Shown here: positions 1 through 11,394 of the stretch, piece after piece | Position numbering within the stretch: position 1 is the first letter of the stretch | Layout of the letters: the number at the start of each line of letters is the position of its first letter | From: Lactifluus volemus | Taxonomy: Eukaryota; Basidiomycota; Agaricomycetes; Russulales; Russulaceae | Assembly (NCBI GenBank): GCA_022376515.1 | Contig: WTXI01000046.1 | Location: forward strand, 1-64,000 | Direction: 5' to 3' | Length of the DNA: 64,000 nt | Translations under genes and position numbers: made by a program | The notes under the pieces: model-generated | The model's input: the letters and a program-made list of their open reading frames with translations, nothing else | Database searches by the model: none | What the model was told of the DNA's origin: nothing

Positions 1-3000
1 GGTGAGAATGCAACAGAGAAGAACCCAAAGGTGTGTCCAGTAAATGGGCCCGCTACAATCTGTCCTGTTGTGGCATCCCACACCGAATCGTGTGATCAAC
101 GAGGCCTGATGCGATAACGCTCCCCCGTCTGGTGAGAATTGCAACAGAGATGACCGGATGCAAAATCCGGTGTGTCCAGTAAATGGGCCCGCTACAATCT
201 GTCCTGTTGTGGCATCCCACACCCGAATTCGTGTGATCATCCGAGGCCGATGCGATATGACGCTCCCCATCTGGTGAGAATGCAACAGAGATGACCGGAC
301 GGGTGTGTCCAGTAAATGGGCCCGCTACAATCTGTCCTGTTGTGGCATCCCACACCCGAATCGTGTGATCAAAGAGGCCGATGCGATACGCTCCCCATCT
401 GGTGAGAATGCAACAGAGAAGACCGACCGAATCGGTGTGTCCCCAGTCAAATGGGCCCGCTACAATCTGTCCTGTTGTGGCATCCCACACCCGAATCGTG
501 TGATCAGAAGAGGCCGATGCGATACGCTCCCCGTCCGGGGAGAATGCAACACAATTGACACCGCTGTCATGTGCCTTAATCGACATTTCCAATTCAGGCC
601 AATGCGACAACCGCCCGCGTTCCAACCTCAATGTCCGAGGAAATTCGGGAAGGTATTGATGAAGGATCTGGGAACAGGCTGGCGCGAAAGGCAGGGCAGA
701 GACGTAGATATGTGGTGCACTTCGAGCCACCGCCTTTCCGAAATACCGCACGAATGAAGATCCATCCTTCACCAATCCCAACAAATTCTTCACATCCGTT
801 TGTGAACGCTATTGCGATTTCACGCTCAAGTCACTACATGTCATATTCAATTATACGGTGTACATACCTCGCGCAGCAACCATACCGACATCGATGACAA
901 TGCTCGTGAAGCAACGCCAACGCTCTTCTTGACACTAAGCACTTCCAGCCAAAACAGAAACTTTGTTTCGAGGAGCAATCGAACTTTTTTGAGGACCTCG
1001 TGATCGAAGGCAAGACGGCGCAAATGATCACCCCAGTAAATACAACCATATTGTAGAGCAGACGGAATATAATTGGCGATTCGGGATTCCAAGTCTGGGA
1101 CGTCGCTGTTGGCGAGATATGACGACTCGAGTCCGCACATGTTGAATTTGAGGCCATCGAGCATTAAACCGAGGCAGGAATGTGTCAAATCATGGTGGGC
1201 ATCTGCAAGGTCGACATAAAACACGTTGCTCTTCTTACTAGTCAGAAAGTCACGGAATGATGTATGGAGGGGAAGGATAGGGCGCGTTTGATCATGTGAT
1301 GTGACGTTACTCAGCAGCGAGCCGAGGCAGCGGAGAATTCTGACGACCAGGTTGGAATCTTCAGGGTGAACAAATGGTGCATGCTGTCGCAGAGAAACCA
1401 AAGAATTGATGGAGAGGGGTTCGATAGCGGCAAAAAGTTGTCCCATGATGGACCGAAACAGAACTTGGGCTTCATCTGAATTAAAGTACCCTTGGAGCAC
1501 TTCTTCGTACAAGTTGTCCAGCGGACCTTCACCACTGCGACCTCGAGAGGGTGCCAACAGGCGCTGTACACATTCGTTGTAGCTAAGGCCAAGATTGGCA
1601 GGGCTGTTTATGAAACCGCATGCAACGGCCGCCCATTGAAACAAGCCTTGTGACGCCTGAACTAGCTTGCTACCGTGATCATTGAACACGTCCTTGCGGA
1701 GCTTGCTCTGAATATACAAGCCAATATCTTGTTCCGTCTTGGCAGCCAGTTGGGCGTCATCCATGTACAGTGTATGGACGGACCGCGCGTCGGCGAATGC
1801 CTGTTCGATGTCATCTTCCGACCTCGACGTGATGAGTAAGCGAATGTTCGCGGGAGGTCGATGAGACGTTCGGCAAGAAACGTGTGCAGTGCATTTCCGC
1901 CAATTGTGATACCACTCTCATCCAACCCATCGATGATGATGAGAATGGGATCAACAAGTGGTACGCTCTTGAGTGGATTAACGAGGAGCCGTGTAAAAAG
2001 TCTACGAGGATCTCGGGTAGTCCCAAAAGACGGATCACTTGCAATGGCCCTCTTGAGGGCGAGCTTGAACTGAGGATAGCGATCGGAGAGGCCGCGGGCA
2101 AGAGTCGTAAAGAAATGATAAGCCTCGTCGTTGGACTCGTTGCGTTTCTCCTTCCGCACAAAAGCAATATAAGAACCGAGATACGTCTCGTCGAATTGAA
2201 GTGCGATCTCATGCGCAATCGAGGACTTTCCCGTGCCTGCCTGGCCAAGGAGCACGAGGCCACGGTCGGATTCGGGATTCTTGACCCACTCGACGATGTG
2301 GTCCAAGAACTGCTTGCGTGTGTCTCGATAACAGCCCTGTCTATCTTTGAATCGCCATCCTCCCAAAAGAGGCTTTCCCCGATTATTGCATTCAATTCTA
2401 TTTTACTCTGGTCAAACCGATGATCTATGGCATTGTGACTGTGAGAATGACGCACCAGTATCCGATGCTTGATTCGATATATCCGTTTCCTGTGTTCTCA
2501 CGTCGTTCGCATTTCAGGGACAGGAGCGACAGCGGGGACAGCAACATCTGTGGGGAATTTTCCTCGTAGATCTCGTAGTTGGACGACGGCCTTGCGGAGG
2601 CGTTCGACATTGTTCGAAGCCAGGTTTGCTGAAAATCACATGTTGATAAGAGACGATGAGAGAGGTCGGGTCACGATAACGTACCGACTTGTGCATCCTC
2701 TTGGCACTCGATCCGGCGGCAAACGCGTACGATTTGATAGAATTGGCACATTCGGAGACGCACTGCAGCATCTCATTGAGAATATTTGCTTGCGTTGATG
2801 CTGGTTGGATGTTCCTTAAAACGTCCTCATTTCCAAACTCAAATGCCTTCAGTATCGCCTCAAGTAGTGATCGGAGGTTGTCGTCATCCTTCAACTTGTG
2901 TACCAAGTCCTGCCAACAAGCCAAAAATGGGTGAGCGTTCTATTTCATCCAAGAACAAGGCAAGGGCGCGCACCTCGGGAATGTTGGAGAGCTGAGTCCA

Positions 3001-4056
3001 TGCCGATCTGGCACGCTGAGGGGCAGCAATTAGCTCGGTGAATAGTAGAGAAAAAAGGTATGGGACATACATCTTTGACGATTGGACTGACGGTGTCCAC
3101 GACCTGCTTCATAACATCAACGGCACTTTTCCATATTGTGACCGCATCCGTAGCTTCCTCAGCGCGATCGGGATGACGCGACATCCCCGGCTGGCTGTCC
3201 GCACTGTTCCCACAGGAGTGCCGCTGCCGCTGTCAACGAGAAGGTCACCCGTCTTGGAAAAATCAGATCGAGCAGCAATTGTCGTGGGTTGCGCGGTTTC
3301 AGCGTCAGATTGGACAATGTGACGCGTAACACCTCCTTCAGTGACAGGGTTGCCCGGTATGAGATTCGGGGTGTTGACTGTCGCTGTCCGAGAGGAACTT
3401 GCGTTCGATGACACTGTGATCGTTAAGACTGTGGCCGGCTCCTTTGTCTGTTTCGAATGTCCATCTGCATTCCGAAAACAATGTCGAGTTCTACATGTAG
3501 GGTGCTCAGCCAGAAGCATGATAAAAATTCCAAACAATCATGAGACGAACCGCGAGGTGGTTCACAGGCTATCCTCTGATTTCCGATAAGGATGCCTTTC
3601 CCTTTGGTCCTTTCCACATAGAGGGATACTATGATATGAGACTGCGATTGTACAATGCTGCTGGAGACTCAGCCGCAAATGAAATAAAATATGGAATTTC
3701 TTACAAGTGTCGAGATCCTCGTTCCATTCTACGATATTCTCCCTTCTCTGCACAGATCGTGTCTGCCTCGTCGTCTCCCCGCAAGTCACAGTGACATAAA
3801 AATTTCCTTTCCTCCAGAGAGGTCTTGAACGCGGAGGTTGCGCGCTCTGACGACTGGCAGGGGAAAGAGATTTAGTACCTCTCAGAGCATGACCACAAGG
3901 GGAGTACGTACCAGTAACCCGGAGCGGATGCGGGCCTAGTTGCGTTGAGGTGACCTGAGCGCGGCTGCTGCCAGTGTGCCTCATGTCGGAGATTTGAGAA
4001 CCTGAGCTGTAGTAGTGGTTAACAACAGGAGACATCGGGATAGGAGACTTTCGCAT
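1..4056 (-). pseudogene. NLR-like gene copy 1 (C2-like, NACHT, WD40), frameshifted, 3' end off window
   Basis: The start codon is taken at 4056-4054 (protein begins MRKSPIPMS), matching copies 2 and 3. Reading leftwards there is a C2-like N-terminal part with the segment FYVTVTCGETTRQTRS. A helical region follows (DAVTIWKSAVDVMKQVVD; LLEAILKAFEFGNEDVLRN). Next comes a NACHT domain with Walker A GQAGTGKSS and Walker B ILIIIDGLDE, and then the linker APHIYVSALPFAP before the WD40 repeats. Compared with copies 2 and 3, one G is missing near 2370 and another near 1850, so the NACHT exon is split between frames. The C2-like exon (about 3800-3860) has further small losses. The WD40 part (1-600) carries many one-base insertions and deletions. 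I infer a decaying paralogue of a STAND immune receptor. Sequencing error cannot be excluded for the first 560 bases. Confidence 0.85.
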
Positions 4057-4682
4057 ACGGATCCGGGGTCATCTGGGTAGGTTTTGAAGAGAGTAAGAAA
4101 GAGAAAGACGGGTTGAGAGCCTTGAGGTAACCCTGTGCCCTTGTATGTGCCTGCATTGTGCCTTCTAAGGGCACCTTGTCTGCGCCATCTCACGCTCAGC
4201 GGGCGGCAAGGTCACGTTTGTGATATTCGATAATCACTTTCAGTAACTCGAGCTTCCGAGTCTGACCACTTCACGCTTGAATAAAGACAGGGTGTTGTAA
4301 TATCGATTACGACGTCAGGGGGACTGTCGACGAGTCTAGGATTGCGTGACGCTGTCGTCGCAAGTTTTTGTCCGACGAAGGAAATACGTTGCTGCCGCAG
4401 TGGCAGGTCCGTTTCACTAACCTCCAAACTTCGCTCAGAGTTCACGTTGCTCGCCAAAACATGGACACAAAAACCTCTCCTTTTTTTTTACAAGAATGAC
4501 AAGGAACTACAAAGTCCAAAGTTACTGTCACAGCCTGGGTATACAGGATGCACACACAAGCAAGTGTGAGAGAGACATAAATGAGTCTCGACGAAGTTAT
4601 TGTCCTTGGGTATGAAATCCGCAAATGATGTCCGTCATTAAAACCCACAGAATAAATACCAAGGGGGTAGGGAATAGACGAA
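4057..4682. promoter_or_regulatory. Laccase-NLR intergenic spacer, NLR promoter region (unit 1)
   Basis: The roughly 630 bp between the laccase stop and the NLR start are conserved in all three units. They contain a T-rich tract near 4482-4490 and the segment ACTGTCACAGCCTGGGTATA near 4523. No gene is convincing here. By position it should hold the laccase terminator and the NLR promoter, but I cannot define individual sites. Confidence 0.5.
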
Positions 4683-7181
4683 TCAGGTGTTTCCAGTAGT
4701 AGAATTAATGAATTTGTTGTATGTTGGGCAAAGCTCTCGCCATTCATCTAGTACAACACGTGCTCACGAACGTTGATACTCACCAGTGACGATATCCTCT
4801 TCGTATACTCCAGGAACATCCTCTGCGAAAACAACAGCAAGACCACTGAAACATAGGAAGCGTTCAGCATGGGGAACTTGATGAGACAGATCCAACATAC
4901 GCATTCAAGTGCCAATCGATGTGACAGTGGAGGAACCATGGTCCAGGGTTGTCAGTGAAGAACCGAATGGTGACGTTGTCGGTCGGGCCTGTGCCAATGC
5001 TCACGACATCGCGAATGACGGGGTCGTCGAAGTTATAGGATGTGTTCCCAGCACTGCGAACGACGTGGAATGCGTGCTATTTGGAAACTTATTAGCGAAC
5101 AGGAACAAACTGCTACATAAGTCACTTACGCCGTGGAGATGTATAGGATGCTAAGACCGACAGAAGTATAAGCACAACAATAGACGGAACGACGGGAATA
5201 GTCCTGCTCACCGGTCCCGCGATAGCAAAGGCAGGAATGGTAATCTCAACGCTTTTATTTGCTTCAAGGCCATAGACGCTGCCCGCAGGTAGAAGGTCCG
5301 ACGCCTTCTGCGTACCATTCAAAATTTGGAGCAGCACTGGGACCGAGGGAGGCTCAAAGCTGACGCCGTTCACCGTGAAACCAGTGGGACCCTGGTATTG
5401 TTGACGGATAAGCGGGAATCGACATACGGAAGAGGAATTCAATTACCAGTCCGATTTGCACTTGATGTTGATATCGGCGCCCCCTGGTGTGGGTTTGCCA
5501 GGCTATGTTGCACGACTCAACACCAAAAACAAGAACGAATTTCCCGACAAGACTTACCACAGGAGTACGTTTCAGTGGCTAGTTAAAAAGCGAACTTCAG
5601 ATCCGGGTCACATAATACTCATCAGTTTACGCACGTGAAGATTGTTCTCTATGAGGGGCAACGAACTCTTTGGGATATTGGTCGTGGGGTCAACTGTAGG
5701 GTCTGCCTCGGGCGCGTCATCGTAGTGAAGAACCGCCAAGTTGGTGAAATCAGTGTAAGACCCTCCCTGGGGCAACGAACGAATCCCTATCAACGGTGAG
5801 CCAGAGTGATAACTATGACAAGGTAACAAGCCTACAGTAGTTATCGGAGGGCTGATCGGCCTTGAGCTATAAAGCAATGAGGCATACTACTTAATGAGTT
5901 ATACGCTCGTCGACTTATGACAAAGGAGTAACGTTGACCTTTGAAAGATTGAGAAGAAGGTGGAAACATAATGTGATAATAGCTTACCAGCGAAGATCTG
6001 AATTGAATCAACCAGAAGGGGTTGGGTACTGATGCCGTCGGCTTCGATGACAGTCATATTGTGGCCATCAATAGAGAACGTGAAGTTGGGATCGCAAGAG
6101 ATGGACACCAAACGGAACCGGTAACTAATTAAACGCAAAGTCTCAGTTTCGTGCCCAGGATAAATGAAAGTGACGACGGCTGACCGTTTGCCCTGATTGA
6201 CGTTGATCACAGCAAAGTCAACTTCTGGGCCGCCCGCATAGCGACCTTTTCCGTTTATCAGAATGGAGCTGGGGTGTCTGAAAAGACTCTCAGTAATAAG
6301 ATCGCAGGAAAGACATAGATACTCACGGAGGGCCTGGTGGGGGTTTGTGGAGAGATAGTGGTACCTAGGTTGGGAGCCTTCAACAAAATAGAAGTGAGAC
6401 CTCTATTTAACGGCGTACCAGTCCGCAAGGGTTATGATGGTAGACTCTGTTGCACAGTATCAGCATAGGGCGGTTCCTCCTGACATCCCGCTTACCATTA
6501 TCGACGTCATAGAGATGGCCATGAGGATCTTCCCGATCATAGACTACCAAGGGGCCGGAAGGCCATCGCAGTACTGGTTCCTGAAGTGACTGTGGTACCA
6601 GAATGTCCCCTGTACGCGATGTCAGATAAACCAAATGAAACTATGATCTGACAATGTATTACCGCCTGATTTAACGACTTGAAATCATACATGAAGCTGT
6701 GTTTTGGCACTATCGGACACTGGGTAACAAATGCAGGGCCATCGGCGTAGTTTGTGTGCTGTTGGAAAAAGCCGTGCCAATGCTACAAAAAATTGACTTG
6801 TGGGTAACCCGCGTGCATAAAGGAACGAAAGGATTACAATAGAGGTTGCCATGCTCGAATCCGTTAATTCGTCCATAACGTTAAGGGTGAGCACCTGGAA
6901 AGAGCGGCATTTAGACTGTATTGCGGTCGCATGTCGAGATTACTCCTACCTTATTCCCTCTGATCAGTGGACCTGGGAATACCCCATCAGCCAGTACGGT
7001 GCTATGACATCCGGTAAACACGTTAGCCGCAACAAGAAGAACAGTAAACGAACTCGCGAGGAAATCCATCTGGGGCGATATTGGCATTAACGATACGGAG
7101 ATTTGCACCAGGTCCAACCTCGGCGGAGACACCCCACGAGGCAGAAGCAAGCAACAAAAGGAAAGACAGAAGTTTGATCAT
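4683..7181 (-). pseudogene. Laccase copy 1 (multicopper oxidase), three frameshifts
   Basis: The ATG at 7181-7179 begins a signal peptide ([17 protein letters not shown]), and the TGA is at 4683-4685 after the terminal WRELCPTYNKF. At least ten short introns are inferred. Laccases oxidise phenols and reduce oxygen to water using four copper ions, usually outside the cell. Motifs L1 (HWHGFFQQ), L2 (WYHSH), L3 (HPIHLHG, interrupted by an intron) and L4 ([16 protein letters not shown]) can all be read. Relative to copies 2 and 3, single bases are missing at about 6551-6557 (just after NQYCDGL), about 6338-6343 (in the exon encoding DWYHYL) and about 5459-5462 (after INIK). Each loss shifts the frame, so this copy is read as a pseudogene. 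An in-frame 6-base loss after GNK and another after SSM do not matter. The TATA box present in copy 3 is absent here. Confidence 0.88.
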
Positions 7182-7410
7182 AGTAGTGAGATTACCGAGA
7201 CGAAACAGGGAGGGATAAGAGAGTGATTGGCTGGAAAAATGCGCAAAGCTTGGGTGGATGACTGGCGGCTGACGGAGGGGCGCCCGTGACTATTTTGCAC
7301 CATAATGTAATGAAACAGGCCGCCGTCTGCGGGGCGGGTCTCTTGGAAGGGATTTTTTTCATAACCGAGGGATCTAGGATGAAGAAGGCGGAGGTACTGT
7401 TGTCGCCAGT

Positions 7411-7500
7411 CCGGTGTCACACCTGTCCAACCCATATTTTCTCCAACTCGGACCGGACCGAAAAATCGAGTTCACACCGGTCCAACCCGCGGGTGTGTGG
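7411..7500. repeat. Short direct-repeat motif pair at unit edge
   Basis: On the minus strand the 16-mer GGGTTGGAC(C/A)GGTGTG occurs twice, about 65 bp apart, with CGGTCCGGTCCGAG between. The same arrangement is found in unit 2 at about 23095-23180, but not beside unit 3. It may be a small non-autonomous element or its footprint. No clear target-site duplication is seen. Confidence 0.4.
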
Positions 7501-7779
7501 AACATTGATTAGTAATACTTTCCCACTACACAAACGAGTCGCACGTGATGCCCCTTTCGAGTCCTCCGTATGTGAAGCTATCAGCGAACACTACACTAGC
7601 CAGGCCGAAAGGAGGTCACGTCCATCGGATGACCCGCTTACTTTCCTCGACTATTGTTCCACCAAGATGGCAGAGGAAACTCCTCGGGCTCGCGCAACTT
7701 TACCTGACACAAGTTGGGATGCCATCCAAGCGACGACGGAGAGATCCCTTTTACTTGGTCATTTGGACTGGTTAGCAAA

Positions 7780-9099
7780 TGGTGGTGAGTAATTTTCATT
7801 TACTGGACACACAGAGTCGGTCAATTCTATTTCATTCTCGCCTGACGGACATCCCATCGCATCGGCCTCTTATGATCACACTATTCGTGTGTGGGATGCA
7901 TTTACTGGACACACATTTTGGGTCCGCTCGGTTGCATTCTCGCCGGACGGGAATCGCATCGCATCGGCCTCGGAAGATTTCCCGATTTGTTTGTGGGATG
8001 CCTCCGCAGGAGAGAGTTCACAGCGCACCCAGTTACTCGAGACAAGTTAACGGTCAAATCTATTGCATTCTCGCCTGACGGGAACCGCATCGCATCAGCC
8101 ACGTTCGATCACTCGATTCGAGTGTGGGATGCTGCGACAGGAGAGCTCCAAGCGGGCCCCATTACTGGACACACAGATTATGTCGACGATCGCCTGACGG
8201 CCATCGCACTGCATCGGCCTCGTGCGATCACACAGTTCGTATGTGGGATGCTGCAACAGGGGACATCGTAGCGGATCCATTTACCGGATACACCAAATCG
8301 GCCCGTTCTGTCGCATTCTCTCCTGATGGACAGCGCATCGCACGATTCGGGTGTGGGATGCCACTACAGGAGAGGTCGTAGCAGGCCCGTTCACTGCACC
8401 CACAGATTCGCTCAGATCTGTTGCATTCTCGCCCAACGGGCAGATCATTGCATCGGCCTCGATCGATCACAAGATTTGTGTGTGGCATCCCGCAACAGGA
8501 GAGATCGTAGCATGCCCCATCACTGAAGACACACATTTAGCCAAATGTGTTGCACTCTCGCATGATGGACAGCGCATCGCATCCTCGCACGATAACACAT
8601 TTGAGGTGTGGGATGTCGCAACAGGAGAGCTCATAGCGGGCCCGTTTACTGGACATACCGAATGGGTCACGTCTGTTGTATTCTCACATGACAGGCGTCG
8701 CATCGCATCGGTCTCGCACGACGATAGTATTCGGGTGTGGGATGCCGCAACCGGAGATGTCATAGCAATCCGATTTACTGGACGCACAGATGACATCCAG
8801 TATGTCGCATTCTCACCATGCGGAGAGTACCTTGTCTCAGGCTCGTACGATGGTGAAATTCGTGTGGAGAAGATTGCAACGGAAAATATTCATGCTTTGG
8901 ACCAATTCTTTATGAATATGATGGTTGGGTATGTGGGAAGGACGGTGAACTTCTATTTTGGATCCCTGTGCTTCACCGGCCGTGTCATTTTGAACCTAGT
9001 ACTGTCTGGATTTCAGGCAAACAGGCAACCCGGCTGATCTCTCGAATTTTGTGCACGGATCAACTGAATTGGGCTGCAGTACATGATCACAGGTTATAG
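7780..9099 (+). pseudogene. Diverged NLR-type WD40 and C-terminal cap relic (plus strand)
   Basis: This stretch reads as successive WD40 repeats (for example [44 protein letters not shown]) in several alternating frames. It is followed by the C-terminal signature DGWVCGKDGELLFWIP ... HRPCHFEPSTVWISGK, ending at TAG 9097-9099. The same cap is present at the 3' ends of NLR copies 2 and 3, so this is the tail of a related but clearly more diverged gene in the opposite orientation. No NACHT domain lies upstream; repeats begin abruptly near 7800. Frame breaks occur around 8040, 8190, 8340 and 8910. It is a truncated, decaying gene copy. Confidence 0.8.
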
Positions 9100-11164
9100 G
9101 AATAGAATCAGTTTGTACGCCATTTTCTCGTTTACTGTAAATCCGAGTCTTCGTCCATTCGAGTCTATTTATTGAGAATGTAGATTTGTTGTACTTATAC
9201 GATAACCCACCAGAGAAATACCCAGGGCTGAAGAACGAGAGGAGGGAAGGGCTAAACCACGCGAGAGACTTGCTCGGGAGGGGGGTGGGTGCCAGAGGCA
9301 GCTTGGAAGCACTGGATTCCAAGAGCGTCATATCGCGGCACAGGTACACATCTCGATGAATACATGTACCTTGGTGAAGACATAGTGCCCGTTGTACCTA
9401 CTCTGATACGAACATAACATTCCCCGTTTTTCACCGGTCATGTTACTAAACTTCAAATATTCCACCAGTCAAATACAGAGCACTGCGAAGATACGTAAAA
9501 CAAGAATGTGTATGATTGATGGCGATGGATATATAGTAATAACTTGAACAAGAACTTGGAACAAGAAAAATCAAAAATTTAGCTGGCTATTTGGAAACGC
9601 GATAAATTGGACAAAGATAAGATAAGATTGTGCGGAATCCTTGATCAAAATGTAACTGAAAACTTCTCGCTTTGCAGTGATAATGGCCATGTCAAGTCAT
9701 AATAACCCCTCAACAGCGCGCGCCACCAGCAGGGCCATTCCACGAGCGTAACGAATTGTCTCACCGTCACCATTTCCATAGCCAGACGACGACTTGCTCA
9801 GTTGCTCTCGCTGCCGTCTACGCTTGGCCACGCACTGTCGCTGCTTGTCAGTTTCCCCGCCGAATTCGACTCGCCACTTTCTGCCATTGCGATGTCACCT
9901 GTGAACACAGAACCAGATTGCCACCCGGCTGCTCCAGGATGAGCGTGCATTCTTCCACCGCATTTCTTCCGTCGTCGTCGTTGTTGTCGGCGCTGGTGCG
10001 GTCGAAGAAGGGTGGCGGACCGGCCTTCAGCGGCCAGTTCGCAGGCCATGGTTTTGGAACGACATTCGAGCGGAACATGAGGACGTGCGCGTGGACGTGA
10101 AGGCGAGGCGATATTCAACGAGTCCACGCTGCATATGCCATCTACAGATGGTTCCACAGAGAGCATGGAAATGTCCCCTTCTGCCGTCAGATCTACATGA
10201 GTCGTCTTCTCCATTTCAATTTCGGCGCCATCGAAGTTCGGCCGCTCAAAGTTGCGATTAACGGCTTCTTGGGAAGCCACCGTTGCTACTGCGGTTGCGC
10301 ATAGGACCGCCGCAGTGTCGATTGAAGGGGATGCGATCGCTGGCGCGAAGGGATCCCGCGATGCATGGTGATGGGGGCCAGTCAGTGTCATGCGCGTTAC
10401 TCGGCTTGTGTCAAGCAAGCGGCAAGAATAAAGAGCCGAGCTCTCGGCTAGCCAAATTCTGCCGTATCATCAACCATGATGCGCATACATGGCAGGCATG
10501 AAGGATGCAGCGTACCAGACGTAACTGACGCGCTTGTATGCGGAGCAAGTTCCAGTCGATGTAGCGCAAAGGTGATGCCGCGACGACATCTTGCTTCGTT
10601 TCGTATTTCGTCAACTCTGTTCAAGTTGCGGGATCACATTGCAGGCACATCCTCAGCACGGATGAAAAGAAAAAGGCAGCCAAAAAAAAATGCGGACGTT
10701 GGAGACAAGACGACAATGATGCGGGGACTGGCCAAATTAGTATCGACGGAGCTGATCGTGCAGTACCCCTCGTTTGAGTTGATGACTTTGGATAACGACG
10801 TGACCACTAGCTCGAGCTCGGCTTCGAGTTTCCGCGCATTGAGTATAGTCTGTGCGAAGAACAGTACAGTTAGTATATCAGACAACGGGGCGTAGATTAT
10901 CAGAGCAGAACGATGCACGCACACCTGAGCACATCTCAGTGGTGAGAATGTTGAGACTGGGTGAGAGCCACTATTGGGCGAGAGACCAAAAGTCGGAAGC
11001 TTGACATTCGGTGGAGGCGGATCATCTTGTCGTTATATGCAATCCAGCCTGGAAAGGTGCGCGTAAAACATCGATTTGGAGACTCGCATGTATGGCTTGA
11101 GACAGCGATGCGTGATGCCTATAACAGTGTGGATGTACTCGAAAAACTGGAGGATGGGAGGAGA
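9100..11164. other. Gene-poor stretch, only a doubtful ORF
   Basis: I see no recognisable gene. The longest open frame (9798-10418, minus, 206 codons) is rich in Arg, Ser and Ala and is low in complexity near its C-terminal third (RPHQRRQQRRRRKK). It matches no family I know. A second minus-strand frame at 10634-10924 reads KLEAELELVVTSLSKVI after a possible splice acceptor and could be an exon of an unknown gene. Neither is supported enough to be called a gene. Confidence 0.35.
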
Positions 11165-11375
11165 TGAGGATAGCGGCTGTCGTCGAAAGTTTTTGTCCGG
11201 CGGACCGCGCGGAGCTCCTAACTGGAGTGGCCGGTATCCTAAACTGGCTAGCCCTCCCAAACTTGGGCCTCCAGTTTCGTTGAGAGTTCACGCCAAGGTT
11301 CACGCGTTCACGTTTCACGCCCAAAATACTGTCACAGCCTGGGTATACAGGATGAACACGCAAGTGAACAGTAAG
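11165..11375. repeat. Scrap of the laccase-NLR spacer outside the units
   Basis: This stretch matches the laccase-NLR spacer of units 1-3, with insertions and deletions. Shared pieces are CTGTCGTCGxAAGTTTTTGTCC, CTAAACTGGCTAG, TTCACGCGTTCACGTT and ACTGTCACAGCCTGGGTATA followed by CAGGATG. It directly abuts the broken end of the condensin fragment at about 11375-11395. It is most simply a remnant of a further, largely deleted cassette copy. Confidence 0.7.
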
Positions 11376-11394
11376 TAAGTTGTCCCCATGTGAG

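Larger units (their letters stand above)
1..7553. repeat. Segmental duplication unit 1 (NLR + laccase cassette)
   Basis: This is the first of three near-identical tandem units. It carries the laccase at 4683-7181 and the NLR-like gene from 4056 leftwards. Sequence is alignable by eye with units 2 and 3 through coding exons, introns and the intergenic spacer. The right edge is set at about 7553, where identity with unit 2 stops just after a shared GTCGCACGTGATGCC. The left edge lies outside the window. Confidence 0.9.

Noticed and set aside
6336..6400. Laccase copies 2 and 3 frameshifted by one extra C in the exon after LADW
   Set aside because: Using the donor at GTACGCC gives DWYHYLST, the classic laccase sequence, in copies 2 and 3. 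The copy with the defect is copy 1.
9798..10418. 206-codon minus-strand ORF as a real gene
   Set aside because: The composition is Arg/Ser-rich and low in complexity, with no splice context and no family resemblance; kept only as a note in the gene-poor entry.
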